DNA of 64,000 nt from contig BSQZ01000006.1 in assembly GCA_033239005.1 (NCBI GenBank), positions 9,809,162 through 9,873,161 on the forward strand. Direction: 5' to 3'. Positions within the stretch are counted from its first letter, which is position 1. Each line of letters begins with the position of its first letter. Shown piece by piece: positions 40,746-52,010 of this stretch. The notes beneath the pieces are model-generated. The model worked only from the letters and a program-made list of their open reading frames with translations, was not told the origin of the DNA and did no database searches. Made by a program: the position numbers and the translations under genes. This DNA comes from Lamellibrachia satsuma. Lineage: Eukaryota > Annelida > Polychaeta > Sabellida > Siboglinidae.

Positions 40746-43700
40746 ATGCAGCCATTGCTGTGCCCCGGCGTTCTGCTTGTACTACTTGGCCAATGGGAAG
40801 TGACAACAAGTAAGTAACATCGCTGCTACCCAACTGTCATACAGCTGTCATACAACTGTCATACAACTGTCATACAACTGCTTTAACCAACCAGTTTCCA
40901 TAATGTTGCCTGCCTATGTGAAAACTGCAACGTTGATCGACTTCACCTTACAACACGGAAGTGGTTGGCCCCTATGTTGGACAAAGTACTGTTTAAGTTA
41001 TGACTCATACCACCTGTATTATTACTCTTTATGATGTGGCTGACCGACAGGGCCACGAAAGTTTAAGTTATGACTCATACCACCTGTATTATTACTCTTT
41101 GTGATGTGACTGACCGACAGGGCCACGAAAGTTTAAGTTATGACTCATACCCTCCTGTATTATTAGTCTTTGTGATGTTGCTGACCGACAGGGCCACGAA
41201 AGTTTAAGTTATGACTCCTACCCACATGTATTATTAGTCTTTGTGATGTGGCTGACCGATAGGGCCACGAATGGGTGTCCCACAAATGCGTCCCGTACGT
41301 GTCAAATGTTTAAAAAATGTATTAGTTACGCGTTGAATTATGAAGCACTGAACATTCATTTTAATTTCACGTCAAATCATTAGCGAGAAGAGCTGTACAC
41401 GCGAAATGATGTACTCATAGAAAGCAATCATAAAATATATTGATAAATGTCTTAATAGCGTATCCAATACAACCTTTTGTGTAACCTGACTACACGACCG
41501 CCATTCATCTTGCCGATATTCAACAGGATATTGACAGTTTTATATGGGATTAGGCAAACATATTTCATTAATATGCATACAAACCGAAGACAAACCATTT
41601 GAGCATTATAATGGAGTTGCAGAAGTTAGAATTGTACTCGCTTAGTGCCTACATATCGTCAAATGCTTATATTGAACTATACAGATGCGGTAAACATCCA
41701 TATGTTAATATATGCATGTCCGGGACCTGAGATCTATAAACAATTGCAAATATTTATTTTTATTTTTTATATATAGTCCTATACATTATGTGACGCGTCA
41801 TTAAAACAAGTTTTAGATGGTGTTCGCTGTTAAGCATAGACATGAAATCTAAAGTATACATTCGGTTCTTAATGATAAAGACAATATAGTTAAAAGGAAT
41901 GCATTAATATGCAATACACTAGCGCAATGTAATATAGGCCCCTATAATCTGTCCGCGTCCAGGTGCCGCTGTCGACAGGTGTCCCGCCGGTTGGGTGAAC
42001 TGGTCCAACTACTGCTACTATTTCTCTTCCTATGTGGAAACATTTGGAAATAGTGAAATGGCTTGCAGTAGAATGTCGTCGCATTTAGTTAGTATACACA
42101 GTCGGGAGGAAAACGCGTTTGTGACGTAAGTCTTTTCGGCATGGCACAGCAAGCACATTTTCAAGCATACGTTAAATTTGTTCTAACACTATATGCATTT
42201 AATAAACTAAATATTTTACTGATAAACGTGCAGCAGAATGTCGGCACATTTAGGAAGTATTCACAGTCTGGAGAAAAAAATACATTTGTGGCGTAAGTGT
42301 AATCTACATGACAATTTACTCAGGCAAGAATATTTAAGGTTTTTATATACTGTGTTATATTCAAATTGTCTTTGGATACTTATATTTACATATGTTTTCT
42401 ACTGTCAGCCTATGTTAGAACACACGCGCATGCGCGCACGCACACGCACGCACGCACGCCCACCCACCCACCCACACCACACATGCACGCACTCACGCAC
42501 GCACGCACGCACGCACGCACACACAGGGAGCTACTATTCCACACAAGGCGATTTCCTGTTGTAAGATACATTTGCTCTTGTATAGGGTAAATTCGGATTG
42601 TCTTGCGCAGAGCGCACCATACATTTAATGTTGTAAAAAATACATTCTTATATATTGCGTTAGATTGTGTGCATAACTTTGTTATGAGTTACCCGAGTAC
42701 CAGTGTTGTCTTTTTGGTGCGTACATTAAATTAAATACTTATAAACGCTTAGATGTATTTAGATATACTAACATGTCACGTACATATACGTAATGTTCAA
42801 TATGTGTCTATACATTTACATTGTCACTCTAATTACACTAGGAATGCAACAGTAGATTACGATCATTGGATAGGAATTGATAGAAAGACGGGTAGAGACG
42901 GAACACTGTCGTTTAAACGGGAAGACTGGCACTGGACAGATAAAACTAGTTTTGATTTCTACTACTGGCCCGAAAATGAGCCAAGTTCCAATGCCCCATG
43001 TGCACTGATCGTAAAGAAATCAGACTTCTGGGATGAAAGGGCATGTCGTGAACTCCACCGGTTCATATGCAAGAAAGGTGCGTACTTCTTGTTGTAGCGA
43101 ATTATGTTATATAAAATCTATGTGTTCGTATTATACTTTTCCGTAGAGTGTAGTATCCCTACAAATATTCAGGTACACATATTGCAAGCTATAACTGTGC
43201 TCTTATAAACATCTACGTATCAAATTAACTAAAATGGCAACGACAGTAGCTACTACTTCAGTGAGTGAGAGTGGTCGTACAGCCATTACATATTGTGCTG
43301 CCCATTTATATTTGTGAACTGGGCCAATAGTTTGTTGGCTAACTTAATCAATATATCGGGTGTGCGTTCTAAAAACTGAATTTGATGAAAGTCGGTATCG
43401 GTATTATATTGGAGTAGCATCGGACATCGTACTTTCACGGGAATTGGTCAGGAAAAGTACATAGAAACAATAGTTGTACTATTTGCCTTGTCATTTCGTT
43501 TTGAAATTGTTTTAATGATATATCTGCCCACTTATCTTTGTGTAGACGCAATCTTTCTGCAACATACGACGATGACAACAACGACCACAACACCGACATC
43601 TACAGCGGGTTAGTTAAATCATACATTAAACATGAAATGAATTTTGGATTATGCGATAAATAAATAGTGCGCATTTTAATATAGGCTTGCTACGTTTAAT

Positions 43701-46700
43701 TTAGTGCGCGCATCAAAAAACAGCCACTCCCCGCGGTTGGTTGGAATCGTGAATGTCTGAAGTTAATTGGATCGCCCTCGCGACAAAGAGCTAGTGGTGT
43801 CTCAGTGCTCACATACAACTGCTTCAACCAGCTAACTTTCGTAATGTTGCACGCTAAAGTGAAACTGCATCGTTGACCATGCTCACGTAAGTGCGAGACA
43901 AAGCAGAGAGCATGTCTACGTTGTTCCAACTTATTCCCACTTGTCGTGTTATTAGTCTTTGACTCTTTGTGATATAGCTGATCGAATAAAATGTACGAAC
44001 CTTTTGTAGGGGAGACCGGGGCTAGTTGCATGCATGGGCAAATTGTTACAGAGTCGTTTTACGAAAACACTGCACACATGGAGATACCATCGAAAGTAGT
44101 TGGTTGGAAGTTCACCAGCAGACATATATTCCAAAAATCGGCAGTTAACAAGACAAAATTAACGAGATGTGAAAAAAAATTACTTTTTAACCACCTAAAA
44201 CTGTTTTTGGCATGTCCCAACTTGAAACATGTCTACTTTATAGTATAAGGGGTTATGCCAAGTAGAAGTTAAACTGAAATTAAGGATTTGTTATCGTCCA
44301 AGTGTGTTCAACTGCAAAAACTGCTTTGTTACAATTGTATTGGGGCAAGTTGTTACAACTGTGACTACGCTCTGGCGGCTCGCACCGATGGCTCAGCCAG
44401 CTAGTTGCGTGCTGACAATGACTGAAGGAACACAATTTGTTTAACTACGACGGGTGAGCGCTTTATTTCACTTGTGATTCCTATCGTACTGGTTTATAAC
44501 CAGTACTGTAAATGGAAGCAGCGTCAAACAAAATTGACAAATATCTCAGAAGGACTGGCCACACATAACATATTATTGTATTCTCGATAAGTCAATGGTT
44601 TCCTTGTCCACTTGCCATCTGCATGTTTTGTCTTGGATGCCAATCTTGTTAAATCTTGTAATTGTTTATGGCACAGCCCTGTTTGAGCAATTAATCGATA
44701 TTGCACGATACATTGAAATGTTGTTGTACGTGTGCGTAAATCAAGTAGAAGTCGCATTACACATATATTACCATTCACTATTTCATACTCCATTCAATAA
44801 TTTATATCCTATTCACAATTGATTGCTATGTAGGAATCCAGGGAATTAATGCCCTTTGGTAGCTAAAAATTAAAAACTTAATATATGAAGCTGTGAACAC
44901 CTACATTGTTATGGACACTGTGTATGAGATGTATACGTTTGTATAACCATATTATTGTATTAACAGTAACATGTACGAATGACACATGCTTTGCGATCCA
45001 CACGTTTTTTTACTGTAACAACGTGCCCCCTATGATGTAACAACTTGCCCCGCTTACGGGGCTTGTTGTTACAGTCGTCGGCGTCTGGGAAACTTCAATT
45101 ATCTACCTAACTACAATGCGGAATATCAATTGTATGGTATATTTTATTAACACGAATAATAATTTAAATGTATACGTTGACAGAAATAATGCATGTAACA
45201 TACTTTTCACAAAAAGTCACTTTAACTGAAAATTGCAAACAACTAGCCCAGGTCTCCCCTTATTAAGCAGACAATGTCTGTTTTAACCGTAGCACTGTTA
45301 ACAACAACAACAACAACAACAACTAAGTAAACAAATGTAACACGTTCGGTCGTTTCAATCATCGCATTGTCTCCAGCGCCTTACAAGTGTCCAGACGGAT
45401 GGAGTACTTGGACCGACCAATGCTACTATTATTCGTCTACTGAAAAGATGTTGGAAGATGCAGTCATCGCCTGCAGCGGAATGTCGGCGCATCTCGCCAG
45501 CATCCACAGTCCGGAGGAAAACGCCTTTGTAATGTCGTAAGTATCAATATAACATGACTGTCCAGTAAGTGTAAAAGTCCGATTTTAGGGAAATGTACGT
45601 CTTCCAATATTCAACGGATTTCTTAAATATGCTAGGTGGCATTTTCAAAATAAGCTACTAATTGGTGGAGACTACAGCTGGTGTATGTACGCTGTGGGAG
45701 TGAATTATGGAAAAGGTTTTTGGGAAAGTATAAGTCTTTTTTTACGTTCAAGGGCATAACGCAGCGTTTAGCACGGCGAGGCGGCGAATATGCTCCAAGG
45801 CATTGTTCTGTGGACATAGATGACCAAGACCAAGACGCTCGGCATCGGTCGACGTTATCACTGGCTTTGTCGCTGGCACATGACCATATTATGCGAGGTC
45901 GTGACTTATTCATGCGTGACTATTATCATGTTGCATTATAATTATTATTATGGTGTGGTATGTTATGTTACACTACGTTACCTGACATAACATCACGTTG
46001 CGTTATGTTACACTACGTTACCTGACATAACATTACGTTGCGTTATGTTCGGGGCAGAACAATGTATGGCTAGGAATGTATAGAAACATGAACAGAAAAG
46101 AAACATTTCTTTTCGTTTTAGCGTTTTCGTTGCTTGCATTAGCCAGCATGTGTTTGATCAAATATGTCCATACTGCTAGAGCAGCACAGTTCTCTATTAA
46201 CTGCCAAGAATCAGGCCCAGGACCTGCCTGAGATCGCATGCTTGTATAAATCGAGCGTAACAGATATCGTAATTTATGCAGGCGAGCGCCCCGAAAACAC
46301 CTTAGCAAAAATGTGCACGTGCCAATATGGCTTTTGTTTGCATATCTTCTGAATTGTTCCGCAAATGTCTATTTATAAGTGGTTTTGTGGATGTAATTAT
46401 CATAGGAGAGGAGTGGCGAGTTATGACCATTGGCTGGGAATGGTGAGGAACACAAGCAGAGAAGGAACACTCGCCTTCAAACGAGGAGACTGGCATTGGC
46501 TCGATGGAACCAGGTTCGACTTCTACTACTGGGCCGACTCGCAGCCAAATACCAACGCTGCCTGTGCCCTGATCACCAAAAAGACAGGATTCATGGACGA
46601 TAACTATTGTACTAAACGTCACATGGTTCACATGCAAGAAAGGTATGTGGTTATCGTAGACAACTTCTTAATTATTCTAAGACTTCACAAGATTTTGGGA

Positions 46701-49700
46701 CGACACGAAATGCAGCGAACGTCACATATTCATATGCAAGAAATGTTCATGATGAGTTTATATTTGTTATTCTAACTGAAACAAACACACCGCCAAGAAC
46801 GCCAGGTATAACAACACCACCCGCAATGCAAAACAAAGCACCTGTCACAATGTGAATGTTTTATGTAAGTTTGGTTGTTGTTCTATTTTAGTTGGACGTA
46901 ACATGTAACCTGCAAATGTACTAATTATAACAAACATTATATCCTGAATAATAAGTCCACCATATGCGAATGCAACAATGCCTTACAGCAACAATCGGTA
47001 GAGATATTGGATTAAGCCAGGATAGCAGATTATCACCAGTTGGATTTAAAAAAATCTTTCTGGTTTGGGAACCATGTCTCGACAAATGATCTAGTCGTGT
47101 TTTATAAGCTTGTTCTAAAATGTACGAACCTTTTGTGTATTGAGTAAACAATGTCAGTTGCAGGTAGTGTACTATCCACAACGACAAAAATGATGACCAA
47201 AACAACAACTACAATGAAGCAAGCAACTCCCACCGAGTCGATTGGTTCAATTGTCACAACGTCTCAGGCCCCTCACGAATGTCCGGAAGGATGGATCAAA
47301 GCAACAAACTACTGCTATTTCTTCTCGCCAAAGTTTGCGCCGCTTTTAGATGCTGAACTCGAATGTACGAGAATGTCGGCTCACCTAGCAAGCATACACA
47401 GCCTCGCGGAAAACACATTAGCTATGAACTCGTAAGTTGTATTGGACATAATAATTTTTAGCCCTTTTTAGCCTGAACAAATTCTATAATTCTATGGGTT
47501 GTGTGCTGAACGCAGCAGCTGTTTATGAAGTGGATAGTGCATTGTACTTTTCTAAGCATTCAGTGTCTTGTGCCCGGAATTCTTGTTTGTAAAACCTTTG
47601 ATCTCTCGCTACCATCCACATAGAGGTCTCAGCATCTCTCCTATCATCTGTTTTCTGGCCAACCTCCTCCATTTTTGAGAGTGCGCCTCCCAAAAATACC
47701 ACCTCCCACTTATTGTTGAGGCCACCTTCTCAACTCCCACCAATGTTTATGATTAACATCCCATCCCCCACTTCTCGCCAGAAATAACTGTGTGGCGGAT
47801 TACGTCTCAATAAGCGACGCCAAACGAACGTCAGTAATGTTCGATGTATATCGTACGTCGTTTTATCGATTACCGCTGTAATTAAACAGGAAAGCCACGC
47901 AGGATTACAGCCATTGGATTGGAATACAGAGGAACACAAGCAGAGAAGGAACACTCGCCTTCAAACGGACAGACTGGCATTGGTTCGACAGGACCAGATT
48001 TGACTTCCACTACTGGGCCGACCTACAGCCGACTACCACATTTCAGTGCGCAGTGATTAACAACAAAGGATTCTGGGAGGACACAAACTGTCGCCAACCT
48101 TACAGATTCATATGCAAGAAAGGTTTGTGTATACAGTCGCATATACATGGATATATCATTACCGTGTATATTTATTTCTCTATCCGTGTGTCTTTCTGTC
48201 TGACGTTGTATCATAATTTTCAAAAGCGAATTATATAAGTTATTCAGTCGTCGCTGGTTAGACTAATACTATCCTGTTCTACAATAATATTATACTTTTT
48301 CAAGAGCCGTCAGAACCGACAACTCAGCAGTCTAACAACATTGTCATATCATTATATATATATAATATTTATTATCGAGCACAGCTTTGACATCGTGGCC
48401 TTCACAGAAACATGGTTAAGTAATACTCCTGATGATGAACAGATAATCAGAGACCTGACAATTCCTGGCTACAAGTTTACCCATGGTCACGGCGCTGTAT
48501 ATTGTGATACACATCTGCCATACCACCAGCCGCTTCGACGCTCAGCGCAATACAGGAATTATACTGCCATAGATGCTCCGAGTCGACATTGAGGCATCAA
48601 CCCTGTGCCTTGACCCTGCCACCTCAGCAGCTAGTCTTCTTGAGCAGTACGACACTACCCTGTCAGCTCTATTAGACAAGCATGCCCCAGTTCAGACACG
48701 AAAAATCACGGCCCGACCCAAAGTTCCTTGGTTCAGTGGTGACATCAAGATAGCTAAGCAGAAGAGACGGCAATTGGAGAGGAAATTGAGACAATTACTG
48801 CTCACAATTTACCTCGATCTCTTCAAAGAGACGCCACGTAAATCAGCTCATCTCCTGCGCCAACTCTACTTACTACACTGTAAAAATCACCGAAGCTGCA
48901 TCTGACCACAAACAGTTGCACAATGTTGTCAACGCCCTGTTGATCAAGCCAAAAGCTAGCCTACTTGATGGGTCTTTACTGGAACAACTGGCTAGCAGAT
49001 TCAGTGCATTCTTTCAGGACAAAGTCAGACTGATTCAGGAGAACTTGACACTCAAGGCAGACCCAACGACGTGCCTCCAGATGAGAGTCCAGGCATTGTG
49101 GATGATAAACTCGACATTGGCACCAGGACATCAGGAACATTTAGACTGTCTTCTACCAAGCATTACAAACATTGTCAACGTGTCCATGTCAACAGAAATT
49201 GTGCCGACAAAAATGAAAGCTGCGCTTGTGACGCCTTTGAGAAGCCTTCAATGGACAAATATGTCATGAAAAACGTTCGACCGGTCTCTAATATGTCCTT
49301 TATTTCTAAGTTGATAGAGAGGGCAGTACTGAACAGGCTCATTGACCACGTCTCGCGCAACAATCTGCAGGAACAACTCAATTCCAATCTGCCTATAAAC
49401 CGAATCACAGTACTGAAACTGCATTGATGCGAATCCAGAATGACATCTTGATGACCCTGGACAACAAGAGGGGTGTCTTCCTACTTGATCTATCAGCGGT
49501 GTTTGACACAGTAGATCATACACTACTGGTGGCTTGCATGAGAAGGTCGAGTGTCATCGGCGTCGCACACAAGTGGTTTGAGTCATACCTGACTTCGAGG
49601 ACACAGACTGTCCGCCTAGGCCAGACCCAGTTTGGCCCGACGGAGCCGCTCCATGGAGTGCCACAGGGGTCTATTCACGGAACCCACATGGCGGCATCGA

Positions 49701-51390
49701 CTTGACTTCCACCTCTTTGCTGATGAGTCTCAACTGTATGTCTCATTTGAGATCAAGGACACCAATGATGAGATGGCTGCACCGGCGCGCATCCAAGCAT
49801 GTGTGGGAGAACTTAAAGCATGGATGACTCATCATCGTCTTCAGCTGAATGACAATAAGACTGAAGTGTTTGTGATCACGACACCGAGGTCGGTTAGCAA
49901 GCACAGTCTGACTGATGTCGTCATCGGTGATAGCATCCTCCAGCCTACTTCTGTCACTCGCTACATTGAGCTCAGTATGGAATCTCAAGTGTCGAAACTG
50001 TGCCATTTTGCATACCTATATCGGATTCGCTCCATCAGCGATTGCTTGGCACAACATTCCACTCAACTCCTGGTTCACTCCCTTGTCATATCACGACTTG
50101 ACTATGGAAATGGCCTCCTTTATGGTGTACCTGATCAGTTACTGGACAAGCTGCAGAGAGTCCAGAATGTGGCAGCTCGCATTGTGGTCAGAGCCAGTCG
50201 CTATGACTACATCACATCCATCCTAGAGACTCTCCATTGGCAAAACGATGTCTTTAATACAATACATTCAGCACTACATTGCTGAATGTATTGTATTAAA
50301 GACATCGTTTTGCCTAGTTTCACATTGTCATCTAATAAAAACAATATACGTGTGCGTATTCATCTAATGTAACAAAATCTGTCAATATCTATTAGTTCAA
50401 AATGTCAATAAACAGTGAAACAATAGTATAAGCAAGTCGCACACACATACACACACACACACGTGTATAACACACGCACGCACGCACGCACGCACGCACG
50501 CACAGTGCATTATATTAAGATTATTGTGAGTTTATCATCTGCAGGTATCACAATAGGCATTCCTACTGGGATAGCCGTCGTGTTGGTGGCTGTTGCTGTG
50601 GTGGCTGGACTCATCTACAGACGGTATGTCATTTCGAGGAAATGTTCTCCAAAATGTAATATTGGTCAAGTGCAGGTTACAGCAAAACGTCTTTAACATT
50701 AGCCGGAAAACGAATATATAGATATGCTAAATGTTGAATTATGTTAATGTGTATTAAAATAACGTTTAGTTAAATCATGTAGATTATACTACTGTGAGAT
50801 GTATAGATAATGTATGTAAATAACACATACATTCACTGTGTATATTTTAATGCGATGATGGTAAATATTTCTTGGATTACGAAATATATGGTTAGCATGA
50901 GTTGTCGTTTGTATTCTACATCCGAAGACGCGTGAGAGTAGCTACAAACGACTATTCCTCGTATAGAACTCGTACACTTATCTGTTTCAGGCGAATCATT
51001 CCGAACTCGGCCAGTAATAGAGACACACGGACCAGAACAACTAGTCCTGCATCAGGCGGTCCTGATCCAGAAGTATCCGGCGAACAAAGCTACGTGACCA
51101 ACAGCTCGAACCGCAGGGAACCGGCGATTTACGAGAATACTGGAGTGACTGGTGGACGAGACTCCAATACGTCGCTGCAGACACAATCAAATACAGTCGA
51201 GTTTCACCAGACTGTCGACTATGAAGTGCTGGTGCCACCAACGGCGCAGTACGAAAATGTCGACACATCAGGACGTATTCCTGCCTTGCACAACGAGTAT
51301 GCTTCGCTGTCGGGCCCTAGGAATAACAATAACCATGTCTATGAACCAGTGGACAATGACGCCATATTATCAGCCGATGTTGCGCATTGA
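40746..51390 (+). CDS. transmembrane C-type lectin receptor gene A (three lectin domains)
   Basis: Exons: 40746-40809 signal peptide (MQPLLCPGVLLVLLGQWEVT); 41963-42125 and 42842-43077 lectin domain 1; 43546-43608 Thr-rich stalk; 45377-45536 and 46406-46642 lectin domain 2; 47164-47431 Thr-rich stalk plus first half of domain 3; 47890-48122 second half; 50545-50623 transmembrane helix (GIAVVLVAVAVVAGLIY); 50991-51390 tail and stop. All borders are GT/AG, and phases run 1, 2, 1, 1, 2 and so on. Each domain has the long-form six-cysteine pattern and WIG-type core (HWIGI, HWLGM, HWIGI). The canonical EPN/QPD plus WND calcium-sugar set is not kept (EPS...WDE, QPN...MDD, QPT...WED). The tail carries YENT, YEVL, YENV, YASL and YEPV. 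Exon 46406-46642 holds one extra base that breaks the frame; omitting both domain 2 exons leaves an open 501-residue protein. Likely a cell-surface recognition receptor; ligand unknown. Confidence 0.85.
40831..40880. repeat. 11-bp tandem repeat (CAACTGTCATA)
   Basis: Four to five near-perfect copies in intron 1 of gene A, just after the signal-peptide exon. Confidence 0.9.
40991..41271. repeat. 70-bp tandem repeat, four copies
   Basis: Unit starts GTTTAAGTTATGACTCATAC and ends GACAGGGCCACGAAA; starts at 40991, 41061, 41131 and 41202. The block around it, including ACTGCTTTAACCA at about 40878, has a related stretch at about 43808-43985 in another intron of the gene. Confidence 0.92.
42421..42526. 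repeat. (CACG)n/(CCCA)n microsatellite
   Basis: Purine-pyrimidine alternating CACG blocks around a CCCA stretch, inside the intron that splits lectin domain 1. Confidence 0.92.
44008..45260. mobile_element. 1.25-kb non-autonomous DNA transposon with 21-bp inverted ends
   Basis: Left end AGGGGAGACCGGGGCTAGTT (44008-44028) is matched in reverse complement at 45240-45260 with one mismatch. Subterminal motifs of the type GGGCAAGTTGTTACA occur at 44036, 44342 and inverted at 45014 and 45036, as is usual for transposase binding arrays. No transposase frame is present. A paralogous intron block at 47119-47150 carries the flanks joined without the element. TA may be the target duplication, though the paralogous site differs by a few bases. 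The superfamily is not assigned. Confidence 0.75.
44586..44672 (+). mobile_element. CR1-like LINE 3' UTR fragment
   Basis: Matches the 3' end of LINE copy B (reverse complement of about 4021-4105) over about 85 bases, including CTTGTCCACTTGCCAT and CAATCTTGTTAAATCTT. It lies inside the 1.25-kb transposon, so it is either nested or was captured by it. Confidence 0.7.
45962..46049. repeat. 40-bp tandem duplication
   Basis: Two copies of GTTATGTTACACTACGTTAC plus CTGACATAACATCACGTTGC. Each unit contains the inverted pair GTTATGT/ACATAAC. Confidence 0.85.
46406..46642 (+). pseudogene. lectin domain 2 second-half exon with a one-base frameshift
   Basis: Acceptor CATAG, then RGVASYDHWLGMVRN through KKTGFMDDNYCTKRHM. 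At about 46621-46626 one extra base (ATGGTTC where the relic downstream has ATATTC) puts the final FxCKK motif out of frame. Exon length is 237, while the other second-half exons are 236, 233 and 227, all giving phase 1 at the donor; this one does not. The usual WxD of the last loop is MDD. In the middle it is almost identical to 47890-48122, including a 39-base identical run, so the two domains were duplicated or converted recently. Confidence 0.75.
46690..46743 (+). pseudogene. relic of a lectin-domain C-terminus
   Basis: Reads RFWDDTKCSERHIFICKK in one frame, the last loop and final cysteine of a lectin domain, 48 bases after the exon at 46642. No acceptor or proper donor accompanies it. 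A Thr/Pro-rich stretch at about 46776-46855 (TNTPPRTPGITTPP) may be the matching stalk relic. It suggests a lost lectin repeat or an incomplete duplication. Confidence 0.65.
48305..48345 (+). pseudogene. possible stalk exon fragment cut by a LINE
   Basis: After an AG at 48303-48304 the phase-1 frame reads PSEPTTQQSNN, resembling the Thr-rich stalk that precedes the membrane exon in gene B. It has no donor, and within about 70 bases LINE sequence begins. It may be the start of a stalk exon interrupted by the insertion. Confidence 0.35.
48375..50240 (+). mobile_element. L2-like non-LTR retrotransposon, decayed, in a gene A intron
   Basis: Plus-strand fragments in order: endonuclease piece FDIVAFTETWLSNTPDDEQI (about 48385), linker, RT blocks NVRPVSNMSFISKLIERAV (about 49270), FLLDLSAVFDTVDHTLL (about 49480), GVPQGSIHG, FADESQLYVSF (about 49710), LNDNKTEVFVITTP (about 49850), then QRVQNVAARIVVRASRYDYI (about 50150). 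Multiple frameshifts and stops separate them, and the catalytic YADD-type box reads FADE, so it is inactive. Similarity ends at LHW near 50240, where a perfect inverted repeat begins. The L2-like assignment is by phrase recognition within the jockey superfamily. Confidence 0.8.
50240..50313. repeat. perfect 34-bp inverted repeat with 6-base loop
   Basis: Left arm 50240-50273 starts GCAAAACGATGTCTTTAATA; right arm 50280-50313 is its exact reverse complement; loop CTACAT. It begins exactly where LINE similarity ends. Confidence 0.97.
50440..50504. repeat. (CA)n/(CACG)n microsatellite
   Basis: CA run passing into ten or so CACG units, about 40 bases before the transmembrane exon of gene A. Confidence 0.93.
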
Positions 51391-51460
51391 AAGGAATGTA
51401 TGCTGACATAATTGTAAATAGTTGTTCTGGAAGTCTGGAAGTTTGTTGATAGAATACTAG

Positions 51461-51466
51461 AATAAA
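51461..51466 (+). promoter_or_regulatory. candidate poly(A) signal AATAAA of gene A
   Basis: First AATAAA after the gene A stop codon, 71 bases downstream, followed by a TGGTTATGG-rich stretch. Confidence 0.6.
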
Positions 51467-51537
51467 TTGTGGTTATGGTTATGGTTATTGAATATATGTT
51501 ATATCTTCGGTGTGGCATTGCCTCAGATTGTCGAATA

Positions 51538-51690
51538 ACTGTTGGCTTCTCCAACGGCACATTACGAAAATGTTGACACATATTAGGAAGTCCTCCAGCC
51601 CTGCACAATGAAAGTGCTTCACTGACCGGCTCTAGGAATAACGACAATGACGACTACGAAGCAGTTCGCAAAGACAACACCAGCCAGCGG
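51538..51690 (+). pseudogene. decayed duplicate of the gene A tail coding segment
   Basis: Parallel to 51235-51365: PTAHYENVDT, then PALHNESASLTGSRNN, then DYEAVRKDN, against PTAQYENVDT, PALHNEYASLSGPRNN and VYEPVDND in gene A. It needs at least one frame change and has a stop after YENVDTY, so it is a remnant of a partial tandem duplication downstream of the gene. Confidence 0.75.
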
Positions 51691-52010
51691 TGCACGATCT
51701 TACACTTCCTTATTCTGTACATTATTCTACGAAGAGATATTTCGCATTTGATGACATATTGTGAACACGGGAAGATTGTTGATGTAATAGTAGCGCAGTG
51801 GTTATGGAATCGATTGTTCATGTGGGTTTGCACGTACAGAAGCAAGTACAGAAACACGTACAGAAGCAAGTTGACTTAGTTAACATGTAACACAGCTTTG
51901 TCATAACTAACCGCTTGTTATAGTTTTACATGTCAGCGCATTGATTAGTAATTTTAGCTTTATCAATAGTTATGCAGCTGTTCCCGGTCTTTGCTTCCAC
52001 CCACGTATGG

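Noticed and set aside
45681..45941. 86-codon frame in the gene A intron (MYVRCGSELWKRF...)
   Set aside because: No recognisable domain or splice borders, and it lies inside the intron splitting lectin domain 2.
50902..50990. Upstream extension of the gene A tail frame starting at 50902
   Set aside because: The open frame continues upstream by chance; a good acceptor (CTGTTTCAG) at 50990 joins in phase to the membrane exon donor at 50623.
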